Below, in pieces: positions 22,630 to 35,100 of a stretch of 64,000 bases of DNA. The notes beneath the pieces are model-generated. The model made no database searches, was not told where the DNA came from, and saw nothing but the letters and a program-made list of their open reading frames with translations. Location of the stretch: the NCBI GenBank assembly GCA_026419785.1, contig JAODTK010005840.1, forward strand, positions 62,001 to 126,000, written 5' to 3'. Position 1 is the first letter of the stretch. Each line of letters opens with the position of its first letter. The stretch is from Sclerodactyla briareus (Eukaryota > Echinodermata > Holothuroidea > Dendrochirotida > Sclerodactylidae). A program made the position numbers and the translations under genes.

Positions 22630-25600
22630 TCTCGCCTGGTTGCGCGATCGTGGTTTCTATTGTCACTACACAAACAACAAACTAGTTAATGCAGACCATC
22701 GTCATTTCCAACGAACATCACATATTCTCACATATAACACATAAAAAATTCCTAGAATAACTGACCAATAAGTTTACTCTTAATACAAAAGTCCCTTATA
22801 TAATTGCTTTTTATTTCTTCATGCCCCCCCCCACTCTTCTCTCCACAAATATTATTATTATTATTATATACCATACTTCTATACGCCTCTTTCGAAAGAA
22901 ACTATCGTTCAGAAAACAAGGCTCTTTACAGATAAATGCATTCAATACAATGCCTCAAATGAATGAACCACCACTATAAACAGCGAATAAAAACATGGAC
23001 GAATGAACTAGGTAATAAAACTAACTATGGAGAAAAAAAATTTTTAGAAAAGTCCATGTATGATTATGAAAATCTCTATGATATAATATTGAATACAAAA
23101 AGGTCTGTAAGAGTTTAAAACAATATTGAAATTATATTTAAATGATACCGTTTTTAGACATTTCCTGCAATCCAGTGATTGCTCACATGCGAATGTATAT
23201 GGCAACTGATTTCAGAGTTTGCTGGCAGTGAAGCTGAACAGCTTATCACCAACCGCGTTGTTCTCACCCTGGGCACAGTTAACGATAAAGTGTTTCCTGA
23301 TCGCAAAGCCCTGGTTGGTCGATGGACAGTAAGCATCTTGTCCAGATATGACGGTGCTTCTTTGTGGCTGCATTTATAGGCCAGTACCAGTATTTTGAAT
23401 TCATGCGGCGTTCGACAGGTAGCCAATGTAGCTCACGCAGGGTAGGGGTGATGTGCGCGTGACAAGGTGTTCTGGTGAGACACATGCTGCCGTATTCTGC
23501 AACCGTGTAGCTTAGCCGTTGTCTAGGGGTACAGACGAGCAGAGAGTTGCAGTAGACCATGGGAGAGGTGACTAAGCCAGTGACCAATGAGTTGGTTGCG
23601 TCGTTGGTCAGGAAAGGTCTTATCCGGCTGATATTCGGCGGCTGGCGTACCCAGACCGGCAAAGCTGTGACCTGTCGGGCCATACTGAGAGTCGTGTCAA
23701 ATGAAACACCGCGGCTTCTGGCTTCCGACGTCGGTGTGATTGTCGATTCACCAACAGTAAACGATATGTGATCGATGTTTTCGGAGTCGTTTTAGAGGAA
23801 AAGAAACAATGGCTCAGTTCCACTTGTGTTTAATTTGAGTTGACACAATCCATTCCTCAATATCGTCCAAACAGCTTGACACGCGGGATAGTGCATCTTG
23901 TCGGAGAGCTGGTTGTTGGAATTGAAGGAGACATACAACTGGTGTCATCAGCATTAAAAGTGGTACTGAGGTGATGTCTACGGATAAGGTCTCGAGTGGC
24001 CACGTATAGAGAGGTGAGAGTACGACCAAGCACCGATCCCTGAGAAACACCGTATTTCACAGAGGCCGGTTCAGAGCGTGAAGTGCCAATGTTGACGACT
24101 TGATGGGCGGGTTGCGAGTAGGACGACAGGCCAAGCAGCGCAAGCCCTGTACAGCGTGACCGTCTCGGAGAGTCCCTCTCTAGCAATAGGCATGGTCAGA
24201 GTGCGAATGCAGGCGGACATATCCAACATTAAAAGTGCAAGCTGCATGGCCCTTGTCGATATCTGCAAGAAGGCGTTTTCACGCAGAGCAAAGCTGTTTC
24301 AAATGAATGTGCCTTCCGATATGCAGACTGCATTGAGGTTTGCAGATTTGCAGATTGCATGGAGGCTGTTGGTCACAAGGTGTCCTCAATGACGAATATC
24401 AACGACTTTCTCCAGTAGCTTCGAGACGAAGGCAAATTGGAGATTGGCCTGTAGTTACTGAGATTGTCTTCATCAAGGCTGGGATCTTAAATTGATCTGG
24501 GACCTTGAGAGAGATGAGTTGATAATCACGTTATTAGAGGCAACAGCTGGTCCACACATGACTTGAGCAACCAGGTTGGAACCGGGTCGAGGGCGCAAGA
24601 CTTAGTTGGTGATTTTAAAATAAGAGCTCTCACCTCTGCCTCAGTGATAGGGCTGAATCCATCAAGGGTCGACTGTACCGTTGGGGAATCTTCCTGGTGA
24701 TCCGTGGTGCTGGTCGTCGGAGCTGCCAACTGTTCGCAGATGTTTTCAATTTTAGTCGCGAAATGGTCTCTGAAGATGTTGGGGAAGCTGATCAGAAGGG
24801 AAGGCTCCTGGAAGTTTTGAGCTTTCACGCCCGCCCACATGAGCAATACTCTCTGAGAAGAAGTGTTCCTTTGATTTCTTGAAAAGCCGGTTGTATTCAA
24901 CACAGTGGTCCCGGTAGATATGGTGGTCGACAGATAAGCGACTCTCGCACGATTTCCGCTTTAGTCTCCTTCTCTCGTGCTTGGCGGATTGAATCTCGTC
25001 CGTGTACCACTGACAACCAGGCCTAGGAACAATGACCTTTGTGATGATAGGCGCGTGCTTGTCGAGAAGCGAGGTCAATCCACTGTTATAAGCACTCACG
25101 AGGTCAGTTGGCGAATCTGGAAATTGGTTTAACAGTGGTAAGTCGACGATGTCCTGTCGGAATGCTTCCACGTCGATCTTGGACAGTTTCTCGGCAGACA
25201 CCTTCTGCTGGCTAAGAGGAACCGGCTTGTGATAGTCATAGTGAAGTTGTGCGAAGTGGTCACGGGATGTTTTTCCACTGTAATTGACTAGAACGAGAGA
25301 CCGACGCTCAGAGTGATAGTATAGAAATTTTTATAATATAAGAAAATAATCCATAGAAAGTTTTTTCGCAATCCAAGCACAAATCCGGGGGTGGGGTTAT
25401 GGGGCCGGGGGTCAGCGTTCCCAGGTAAAAAGAGAGGAAAGAACAATTTCATCACGTATTTTTGGTGGGTCTAATACCTTATCAATTGTTGGGTAACGTA
25501 GGGTTTGCTTGTGGGCAGCTTATAACCACAGTCAAATTGTCACAGGAGTTATGGTTTACCTCGTTCCTCAGTGTCTTTACTCTCCCATATGGTTACTATA

Positions 25601-26311
25601 GGAGGAACTTCAATCTAATTCAATGAACCTCCAACACATATCCAGAAAATGTTAACAGTACCATACCGTCCGAATTCTCACCCAAGTTGGAAATTGGGAC
25701 ATAATCATGCAAATTAGGCACATACAATGACCTCTACGGACCCCAGCTGTACCCTAACTGATCAGGATCAATGTAGCCACCTACATTCAAGTTTTTGTGA
25801 AATCCAAGAAACTTTCAAGAACTTGCATAATTATCAAATTAAGAGATTGATGACCTCCAATTGACCCCAACTTCACTTTTATTTCTCAGGAACCATGGTA
25901 GACCACATCCACCATTTCATTGATCCAACAAACTTGAAAGATTTGCATAAATTATGTCAAATTAGCCTACTTAATTAGCATTTTTAGGCTGAAAACCTAA
26001 TCATTCATCTACCGTCATCCCGTGTCCACATGCTACTACCGTACCACCTCAGTGTTAGCACATACGGTTCTTGTGTAATCTGGCTAAACGAGCTTACACA
26101 ATAAATTACAATAAAATAGGCTGAAGCCTATCTCCAAAATATAATCCGATCATGTACACCCAACCTCCGTGCTACACAACCAAACTTTTTTCATAATCGG
26201 CCGCATGGTTTGTGCGGAATCCTGTGAACAAGAAAGGTGACATACACAACACACGTACACCGCCAAATTGACCACAAGAATTCTCTTCCCCAATTTCATC
26301 AGGCCCGACAA
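22630..26311 (+). mobile_element. CAGGCGAGAC-family copy split by a retrotransposon
   Basis: The left part (22630-22852) begins GTCTCGCCTGGTTGCGCGATC and runs to CTCTCCACAAAT. The right part resumes near 25370 with family blocks ('gtttgcttgtgggcagctt', 'caggagttatggttta', 'aaattgggacataatcatgcaaatt') and ends CATCAGGCCCGAC at 26311. The sequence in between is a CR1/L2-like retrotransposon on the other strand, so the TIR element is the older of the two. Confidence 0.6.
22853..25345 (-). mobile_element. decayed CR1/L2-like non-LTR retrotransposon
   Basis: Reading the minus strand from 25.3 kb down, the ordered motifs of a CR1/L2-type ORF2 appear in shifting frames. They are a linker with WYTDEIQSAKHERRRLKRK; VRALILKSPTKSCALDPVP with TWLLKSC; a shortened LLDMSA block; YGVSQGSVLGRTLTSLYVA and the catalytic box as FNADDT; then RIRPFLTNDATNSLV, YCNSLL, HITPTLRELHWLPVE; and a terminal block to about 23160. 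The endonuclease domain is absent (5' truncated). The low-coordinate end carries an (ATT)n run, usual for L2-type 3' ends. Stops and frameshifts make it inactive. Confidence 0.8.
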
Positions 26312-28250
26312 AAAAAAAGTAGTAGTTGCCAAGCTTTGAAATAGTTACTTACTTCAGGCAGGCATTCCATTCTCAGTATTATTCCCCAGAAACGTGCAAC
26401 TGTGGCAGTTGGAAAATTTTAACCGATTAACGATCCAGCTGCCAAATTCTATGTATTTTGAATGGTTTTCAGTATAGAAAAAAATTGACGAATTTTGTTA
26501 CTCATCAGGTGATTGAATCCCAATCACGCCTTTATACTGCCGAACCATCCTTGGATGAAGTACATTCCGATGTCGCCACATCAAAACTATTAATCAACCC
26601 ATTTTGTTCCATTTCGGGAGAACAAATTTATACCCTCAAGATTTTGGTGTTTTATAATGAAGTGGCTGAATCACCCTGCCTAAAAAGCATAGAAAGGGTT
26701 TTCTTTCATGTTCCATTTCCCGGTGGATAGTTTCGACAAAATTGTTTAATACGGTGAATGCAGGTAACGAAGTTCAGCATGTTTTTTGCAGTGCCGTGTA
26801 AGGAGAAAATTTCTGCCTGGTGATCCAACTCACCGATCGTTACACAGCTTGCATGCTGCCTGCCAATATAGAACATTGTTGTCAAGGGATGTTCTTTTTG
26901 AATAATAACAAATCCACTTAAAAAAGGTGCCCAGGATCAGTGATTCTGGTCAGTTTCCATCAATTTATGCACTGTTTCATGGTTCCCCTAATCCAAACAT
27001 TTTCGCCAGACACTTTCAAATTCTAGACTGGTATAGCAGATTGTGGGATCTTTCAAGGTTCAATTGAGACCTCCAATCCCGACGAAGCCGGTTCCTTCAA
27101 TACACTCGACTGAGCTACGTTGATGGGATGGCTGTCCAGGTAACTCCAAGTGATTCGACTCCGAGTATAGTGGGGAGGATACGTATTCGTGCGGGTGTTG
27201 GTTTTCGGGGGGATTTAGATTTCGCGTACTGGTTTCAATGATGCGCGTATCCATAGGTTAGACATGCTAGATGTCAAAACACGCTCCATATTCTTCATCA
27301 GTAGAAATACCAAACGGGCTCGGAAGACAATTGCCAGGAACAATACGATACTCGTGCCACTTCCAATCTCTATCTATTCTTAAGAGATATTGCCATATCA
27401 AGTGAACTCAAACCATTTTAGTAAACATTTTCATACATACCAAACAGATTTTCAGTAAAATATGTGATGATTCTGCTCCCAGTTTTTTGCTGTTCGGATA
27501 TATCGAAGATGTAAACCAACATCAGCATTATCTGTTACCCCAATACCAACTAACTCCTACTGGCGCTCACAAAGGGCAAAACACCCATACACACTTGCAT
27601 ATAACCCAGTATCATATAACCCTGTAACTTGTCATCTGGTATTATGAAGGCTGTGAGTCTTGAACTTCTTTGAATATCAGAAACATAACATTGCATCATA
27701 TGACACTGCACACATTTAGGACCATGCACATTTAGGACCATGCAGTGTCAGAGTATACCTTACATGCAGGCCCGCCTAAGTCCAATGGGTGGTCTTGGGT
27801 TTGGTAGTCACCTAATGTGGGGTCCGAATGTGAAACTTAGATTTGAGAGTTTTTTGAAAATCAAGACCATTTGTGTGATATCAATTGTAACTAATTGTCA
27901 CCATACAGGGAAGGATGTGTTATTCTTATCATACAATCTTTTTGCTTTAAGTACACAGAGCGTTTGGTGTGGGGGAGGAGTTTAGGTTTAGGGGTTTTGG
28001 GGGGGGGGGGGGGGGGGGGGGGGAAGGAGGGGAAGGGGTGGGGGAGTTTGAGGGAGGGTTTTTTTGTTTTTATTTTTTTTTTGTGGGAATGTGTGAGGGA
28101 GGGGGGTTCGTGAACTGTCATCTCGAGGGTAACTGAATTTAGAATTAAGTGCCCGGAAGTACAGAGTGTCCACTGCATCCCTAACCTTGTGTGGTAACTC
28201 CGGGCACTGATTCTAAATAGAGCCCCTCGATGTGTTATCAGCAGCATGGA
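26312..28250. other. gene-free stretch
   Basis: No conserved coding signal, TIR pair or tandem repeat was recognised apart from the poly-G tract near 28.0 kb. A 64-codon minus frame at 27060-27254 (ending GTGFVGIGGLN) is open but matches no family I know. Confidence 0.5.
27999..28023 (+). repeat. 25-base poly-G run
   Basis: An uninterrupted G run followed by further G-rich sequence to 28052. Shorter G runs occur at 10618-10628, 22524-22533, 48840-48853, 60680-60696, 61239-61249 and 63056-63071. The runs are copy-number-prone and their exact lengths should be treated as approximate. Confidence 0.85.
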
Positions 28251-28341
28251 CAAAATAAGGTCTCTTGGACCGGGGTCTACTATGTGTTCCCAACGAAGAA
28301 AACCCGGTCAATCAAGATCAGAAGAGACCGGCTCTATTTTG
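28251..28341. mobile_element. small inverted-repeat element, copy 1
   Basis: The ends CAAAATAAGGTCTCTT and AAGAGACCGGCTCTATTTTG are inverted repeats; the centre has 'ccggtcaatcaagatcag'. The same unit recurs at 35991-36080. A second conserved block follows 270 bases later (28607-28745) and also follows the other copy, so the two together form a longer repeated segment. Confidence 0.6.
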
Positions 28342-28606
28342 AGGGATACCGTGCTCCATTTTCCAAATCAACAGTTTGTTATGTAAGGTGTTTGTAGTGT
28401 GTGATGTAGTGTGCGTACATTAAGTTTTACGTAATATGAGCTCAAAAAAAACAGAAGTCAATAACTGAATGCGCCACTCCCCACATCTTTCCATCACAGG
28501 AGACCACTACAGTAATTGCTATGTTACCAATGTCATAATTCCTAGAGTTTAGATATTGCCACTCTTGTCTTTGACAATGAACATAGCACACACTCATGGC
28601 CTCTGC

Positions 28607-28745
28607 AGTCGCTACTCAAACGTTTGTTTAATAGTTCATCTTCGCTGGCAAACTTTTAACCAACGATGCTCGAGGAGCGAGTTACATGATACGTCGCACG
28701 AATGTGGTAGCTGAGAACATGGCCGTAAGTAGGTCAAACATATCA
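28607..28745. repeat. block repeated at 36107-36250
   Basis: The shared core reads GCTCGAGGAGCGAGTTAC-TG, then ATACGT, preceded by 'tttatcttcgctg' and followed by 'ggtagctg'. The order relative to the adjacent small inverted-repeat element is the same in both places; the spacer is longer here. No coding potential. Confidence 0.55.
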
Positions 28746-29839
28746 GTCCTAATAATGATATCGTAATCAAGTGTTTACGCTAGGTTTCAAAATCCCTCCC
28801 AATATCCCCCCCTCACAATTGTTCAAAGGGGATTTTGAAATCTGGGGTGTTCTCAGAAAATATATCAAGCAGTCTTTTGGTACCATGCATACCGCCGAAC
28901 AGTGCCACATCGCCAGTTTTTAACAATAGGATCTGATGTGTTGGCTACAGGGGACAGCCTCCCTGCTGTTGGCCCAAGTTTGTCTGCCTGACTCCCTCTC
29001 TCCAATCGACTTGCACTGCAAACTATTGCTACACTACACAAGTTACACTGATTTAGGCAGTGGGTACCTGGGGAAAACAATAATTCCAACCCCGCGGCCC
29101 TTCCATTACATTCCTGTTTCCATCCGCAACATGACTGTACCCCGCAAGGGCAAATCCTTCCAGGGCAACATTCTCCTTCTGGCCATCGTGAAGTTCTTCC
29201 AGGCAAAATTGTATTGTGTGAATGAATAGAAAACGAAAATGATAATTTCAATGTTGGCTTCACTAATTCCCACAAGGTCGTCCAGCAGTACACCTAATCT
29301 ACTGAACTTGCATGATTTGGTACAGGGACCACAACACTTAGCCTAAATCAGAAAAGTGGTTATCTGAAGACACCCTTGTCCAATAACATGATTCAATCTT
29401 TTGTGAGATGTGTTTGTACAACCATCTACATGCCTGTTTCACTCATATTTTATGATTTTAAAATGTTTCCAATTGCGATTCTAAAGTTATTTTGCAGTGA
29501 CTTTGTCCCATTCCACCTGGTTAACATGGAATGTGTATAAAACATACCCAGTTCTACAAAATCATGTCAATCGACGTTACGGCTGTGTGGGCTGAAAATA
29601 GTGTTCTGGCAGTGTAACAATTCTGACACACAATATATGAGGATGCGCATACACTGTGCCTCTGCAGTACGCGAGATCGGACTGGTTGCAGAGATGCAAA
29701 ATTTACTATCCTTTGGTGGAAACGCATAAGGACATTTCCCCCACATAATACTTACTTTTATATAAAAGTATTTTTTTCCCCTGCACTTCAGCGTGAACAT
29801 TAATCGTAATGCACAGTTCACTAGGGGGTCTGGGTACAC

Positions 29840-30165
29840 GTGGGGCCGGGCATTTATTGTACTTAATTAATCTTTCAAACTTTTCATTATGAGACTACGG
29901 TCATTATCGCTACATTTTCTGACTGGCGAGTGTCCCCTGTCAGTGTCGCGGCCGATGTTGGAGGTCTTTCGCAGAAGCCCATTTTCCTTTTCCGCAAATT
30001 TTAGTTGCAAACTGCTAGTTCACTCAGGTTGTGACCCGGGCGACATGGCAATGGAAATACCTGCACCCCTAGTGCATACTCCAACAATGACCAGGCTCTA
30101 CAAAATCTTCGGGGACCGATGGGTAAAAATTGCCCAGCGCCCGCTTATTTCTGTCCCTGGTTTAA
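29840..30165. repeat. segment repeated at 38850-39150
   Basis: The shared string of blocks is GTACACGTGGG, 'tatgagactacg', 'gccgatgttg-aggtctttgc', 'cattttccgc', 'gacgacatggcaatg-aaatacctgcacc', 'gtgcatact--aacaatgaccaggc' and 'gcccagcgcccgct'. Divergence is mostly small indels. It may be part of an unrecognised transposon. Confidence 0.6.
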
Positions 30166-30214
30166 CAGTATTGTGCGCCTACCTTTTGATGGAAGTTGCT
30201 CGACGCGCCCTCTA

Positions 30215-30490
30215 TCTAGGCTTGCCTAGGCCTATTTGCGATAGCCTAGGCTAGGCCTATATCATGGTACTTAGAGCCAAATTCACTGGCGTAAGCTAGT
30301 AGCTTTTAGTGTTCTGTGTAGGTAATTGTAGTTATTAGTTAACGACTTATTACGTGTATAAGCTAGGGCATAACCCTTTTAACGTTCTAATTAGGCCAGC
30401 GTAGGCCTAATCTAAGCTAGGCCTAGGCTAGGCCACTAGGGCTAGGCCTACGTCACATCTGCCGAAAAAAGAAATAGGCCCTAGCCTATA
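30215..30490. repeat. cluster of TAGGCCTA / CCTAGG palindromes
   Basis: The 275 bases contain many overlapping copies of TAGGCCTA, GGCTAGGCC and CCTAGGC, for example around 30220-30262 and 30392-30455. Another occurs at 31123. No ORF is supported here. The motif is abundant in several marine invertebrate genomes, to my knowledge, and is used here only as a weak lineage hint. Confidence 0.6.
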
Positions 30491-31789
30491 CAGCAAATCA
30501 TAGGAGAGTTCAACGCGAATGCATTATGTGAAAATACATGATTTATTTATACTGCAAATAGAGAAAGTTCTCGAGTCGGATAGTTTATTTTCTCTTCATT
30601 TTAACGATCCTTCGTTCGAACTCGAAAGATTTTTGTTATTCCATCCTCGTCCAACCCTTGCGATGGTTGCCAGTTTGGCATATCCGGATCCAGAAACTCA
30701 CAAAATCTGCTCTTTGAGTTGAGCAGAACTAGTCATATAAACTTCATAATATCACGTCACTCATGTCTTCATATATCTCTTCATCCACCATGAGAGTTTC
30801 CGTCTTCATGTCAAGGTAAGTGGGGGGCAGCACTAATTCCCAGTGTTCATGAAACGATAATCTAGCAGCCCCGGGTGAGATCGACCTTTCACAATCCTGA
30901 CAACACCTGCCAACATGCCTATCTCAGACCTCTCATTTCCATGATTTTCATAAGAAACATGCTATTTTGAGCATGTGTATCCACTAACAAAGCCTGAATG
31001 TTAGCAAAACACGGTAAAATACAGTCCTGTGCGTTACTTAATGCCCACCTGCAGAAATCACAAATTCATTGCATCGACCAATTTAATCACCAAGTTCTGT
31101 TTCTCTTGTACAGTGCTAGGCTAGGCCTACTTCACTGTGCAGTGTCGGCCCCATTAGCCTTTTTCGCAAATAGCATAGTTGCCGTGCACCGTGACATAGT
31201 TTTGATGCCTGCTGGGGATACTTATTGGAAATTCTGTAAATTCCATTTATCCTTCTCATTCTTTTCTCCGTGCATTAACTTTGTGTTAGCGTTTTAAACG
31301 TTAGAACCGATCTTACTTTGAAAGGCTTGGTCTGTCAGGAAAAAAAATTCTCTTCAAACTAGAATACGCTAGGCAATGACATTGTGGTAATAATTAATAA
31401 AACCCCATGTGTACCCAAAGACTATCATATAGACAAACATGGCAAAACTTCTTTCATATGGGGCCTTTGTTTTAGCACTAAGCTCAATCACCCAGTCTGA
31501 CCAAAACAATGGAGCAAGCCAGTAAAGATTAAAATCACATTTCTCTCATTGTTGGGTGTATTGCCACCAAATCCTTATAGTTTGTTCTTGTTATTCTATT
31601 CACATAAAATTTGAAAATTCTGATCCAATCCGATTTTTGATTCCTTCACACAAGTCAGAGGAATCTATTCAGTCAATGACAGTTGTGTGTGTATGTAGGC
31701 CCTTTGTGTGTATGGCAACGCTGGCTTGTAAACTGCCTAACTCCAGGTCGGTCTATGCGCTAACCAATGCTAAAAACTTTACATTACAC

Positions 31790-34010
31790 AGCATTGCGCA
31801 GCTATTGTTGACTTTTGTAGGAAAAATCCCATTGACTTTAGTATGTGGAATTTGGTGTTTTCTTAATTACGTGTGAGGTTCTTTTTGTTTTGGGCCGCCT
31901 CTCGTGGAGGAAAAGGCTTAGCCTCAAATTTTTTGGAGGGAGGTGGAGACACCATTAGCTCTATCCCCCAGTACTATCCACTTGTACACCGAGCCATATG
32001 GCACGAGGAGGGTGCCTCCGAAGAGTGCCTGTTGTGCAAAAATTCCTCGCCTTGACGTTAGTGGTGTAGTACTGTGAGGTGCTTTTCATTTTTGTCCCCC
32101 CCCGTCACAAAGGCCCCAGCCCACTGATTCTTCCAGAGACGGAATACGCTACTTAGACTCTATAACCATGGTACCATCCCCACGTCGTTGGACGCACGGT
32201 GCACCGGGCGAGTGCCCTAAAAAGTGCTATTTGTGCAAAGATGCTCCATAGCGCTAACCCATGTAATAAACCCGAATCTTTACACAGTCAGTGCGCAGCT
32301 AGTGGTGTTTGACTGTGGTAAGAAAAATCCTATTGACTTAGTGTGTGGATTTGGCATTTTACCTGTGGAGGTGCGTTTTGTTTGAAGCCCCTCTTCGGTG
32401 ACAGGAGGGCTCAGCCTCAATATTTTTTAAGGGAAGGGGGAAGACACGCTTAGCTTCATACCCCAGTACCATCCACTCGTGGCACCGACACCAAGATGGC
32501 GAAAGAAGGGCGCTCTGAAATTACCTGTGGGGTGCTTTTCGTTTTTTGCCCCCTCCCCGTCACAAACCGCCGCAGCCCACTGATTCTCCCAGAGGACCAA
32601 AGACGCTACTTAGCTATATACCATGGTACCATCCCTCACGTCCTTGGATGCCACAGTGGCAAAAGCCGGAGAGTGCCCTAAAAATGCTATTTGGTGCAAA
32701 ATGCCCCCATGGACGTAGTGTTGGATTGTCGTAGAAGAAGTTTGCAGCAAATTGCACTTTAGGGCAGTCTCTCCTGGCGGCCATGCCTCTTGGCATGGAA
32801 ACAGATGTGCGGACGGTACCATGATATAAGCTAAGGAGCTTCATATCGCCTCTGAGAGAATCAGTGGGCTGAGCCACTCCCGTGGAGCAAAAAAAAATGC
32901 ACCGCACATGTAAAATCACGCACAATGTCCATGGTAAAATTTGGCTCAACAGGCACTTTTTTGAGCGCCCTCCTGTGCCATCCGGCGTGGTTGTACGAGT
33001 CGATAGTACTGGGAATAGAGCTAAGGTGTCTTCCCCACCCCCTACATTTTTTGGGGGGGTTAGCCCTTCCGTCACCGCGAGGGGTCCAAAAACAAAAAGC
33101 AACCTCACAGGAAAACGCAAATTTCTACACACTAACGTCAAAGGATTTTTTTTCCTACCCCAGTCATGGGAGCATCTTCGCACAAATAGCCTTTTAGGGC
33201 ACTCCCGGTGCCACAGTGGCGTTCAAGGACGTGGGGATGGTACCATGGTATAAAGCCAATAGCCTATTCCCGTCTCTGGAAGAATCCGTGGGCTGATGGG
33301 GCCTTTTGTACGGGAGGGGGTCAAAGATACGAAAATCACCTCACATGTAACTTACACCTAATTCACTGGGAGAATTTTTGGCACAATGGCACTTTTCTTT
33401 AGGGCGCTCTCCCGGTGTCCACCGTGGCATTCAAGCAGTGGGATGATACCATGGTATTAAGCTAAGTAGCGTCTTTTTTGTATCCGAGGAGTCAGTGGGC
33501 TAGAGTGTTTGGTGACGGTAAGGGGGAAAAAAAACGAAGAAGGCACCTCACCGGTAGTTTAGCACAACAAAGTCAATGGGAGAATTTTTTGCACATTAAC
33601 CTCACTTTTCGGAGCGCCCTCCTCGCGCCAATTTGGCGTGGGTGTCACAAGTGGATGGTACTGTGTTAAAGCTAGGGTTGTCTTCCCCCTCTCCTATAAA
33701 ATCTTGAGGCTTAGGAGTGGTCTCCAGGCACCAAACGCTACCTCACAACTGGTAACTGCCACATTCCATCCACACCCCAAGCCATGGGATTTTTCCTACA
33801 CAAAGTCAATGGGAAGTCATTTTGCACAATAGCACTATTTAGGGCAATTCCCGGCGCCATCTTGGCGTCAAAGCGCGTCGGGATGGTACAATGATGTAAA
33901 GCTAAGCTTAGGCCTCTTCGGCTCTGAGAGATCGTGGGCTGAGCCATCCTGTGACAGGAGGAGCCAAAAACAAAGGCACCTCAAAGGTAATTTACACACT
34001 AAGTCAATGC
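31790..34010. repeat. head-to-head (fold-back) satellite array
   Basis: Units carrying 'agtgccctaaaaa-tgctatttgtgcaaa', 'ccatggtaccatcc' and 'cactgattct-ccagag' run in plus orientation from about 31.8 to 32.71 kb. The same blocks run in reverse complement from about 32.72 to 34.01 kb ('gcactttagggc', 'ggtaccatg', 'agaatc-gtgggct'). In the right arm the 'gggcactcccgg' block recurs at about 32753, 32952, 33189, 33382, 33600 and 33831, so two ~215-base half-units alternate within a ~430-base repeat. ORFs in it are by-products of the array. Confidence 0.75.
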
Positions 34011-34049
34011 GAGCAAATTCCCACACCAGGCAATAAGCAGTTTTGGACT

Positions 34050-35100
34050 TCGGGTTTAACCCTCCGTAAGCGCTATAGACCTTCTCTGCTAACTTGACGC
34101 CACCTGGATGAATGAAGCTCATACTTGTATGTGTGTTTCCCCAATGATGATTACATGGACCCATTGTTTATGGGGTTAGGTCAAGGTCAACATAGTCAAA
34201 AGTTTGGGAGCCTTGTAAAAATGTTAGCCTAAGTCCAGAGGGTTGGTCTGATCAAGTTGAAATCTGGTGTTGCTTATGGGAGTACAGGAACCCTATTGCT
34301 TTTGTTTTAGGTCAGGTGAATTTTGGTCAAAAATAGGAAAGTTATGAAAACATGACATATTGTTGGCTCACTTTTTGGCTTGTAACACGATAACTCTACC
34401 CCACCTCTGAAGATGAAAGCTCATACTTGGTATGTGTGTTCCCCATGATGAGTACATGGACCCAATTGTTTTTTTGGGGTTAGGTCAGAGGCAACATAGG
34501 TCAAAGTTTGGGCGCCTTGTAAAAATGTTAGCCTAAGTCCAGAATGGGTTTGTCTGATCAAGTTGAAATCTGGTGTTGCTTATTATGGGAAGTACAGGGA
34601 CCCTATGGCTTTTGGTTTAGGTCAGGGGTAATTTGGTCAAAAATAGGAAATGTGACAATCAATATTTTGGCCAATTTTGGCTTGTAAACAATAACTTTAC
34701 CCCAACCTGGATTGATGGAGGTCATACTTGGTATTGTGTTCCCCAGATGAGTAGCATGGACCCTATTGTTTTGGAGTCCAGGTCCAGAGGTCAAGTCTGA
34801 AAACCTTGTAAAACAGATAAGTCCAGAATGGTTGGTCCTGATCAAGTGAAATTCGATTATGGCTTTCTTACGGAGAGTACAGGAAGCCCTATTGTTTTTG
34901 ACTTAGTCGGAGGTGAATTCTGCCTGGTCAAAAATGAAAAACTGTGAAAAGTCATATTTTGGCCAATTTTGCTTGTAAACGTGATATCTCACAACCCCCC
35001 TGGATGATGCAGCGCATCTTATGATTTCCCATGATGAGTACATGAACCCATTGTTTTGGGGTCAGGTCAGAGTTCGTTTGCGGTCACCAAGGTCAGAGTT
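34050..35100 (+). repeat. tandem array, unit about 300 bp, 3.5 copies
   Basis: The block 'ggcttgtaaacacgataact' starts near 34379, 34680 and 34971, a spacing of about 290-300 bases. Each unit also has 'cctggatgatgaagctcatac', 'ccccatgatgagtacatggaccc', 'gggttaggtca-aggtcaa', 'ttgaaatctggtgttgctta' and 'agtacaggaaccctattg'. It abuts the fold-back satellite. No coding signal. Confidence 0.75.

Noticed and set aside
27060..27254. Possible protein fragment on the minus strand
   Set aside because: No recognisable motif, no flanking splice logic that connects it to another exon.
32614..33183. 189-codon minus-strand ORF
   Set aside because: It lies across the turn of the fold-back satellite; other units of the same repeat do not keep the frame.
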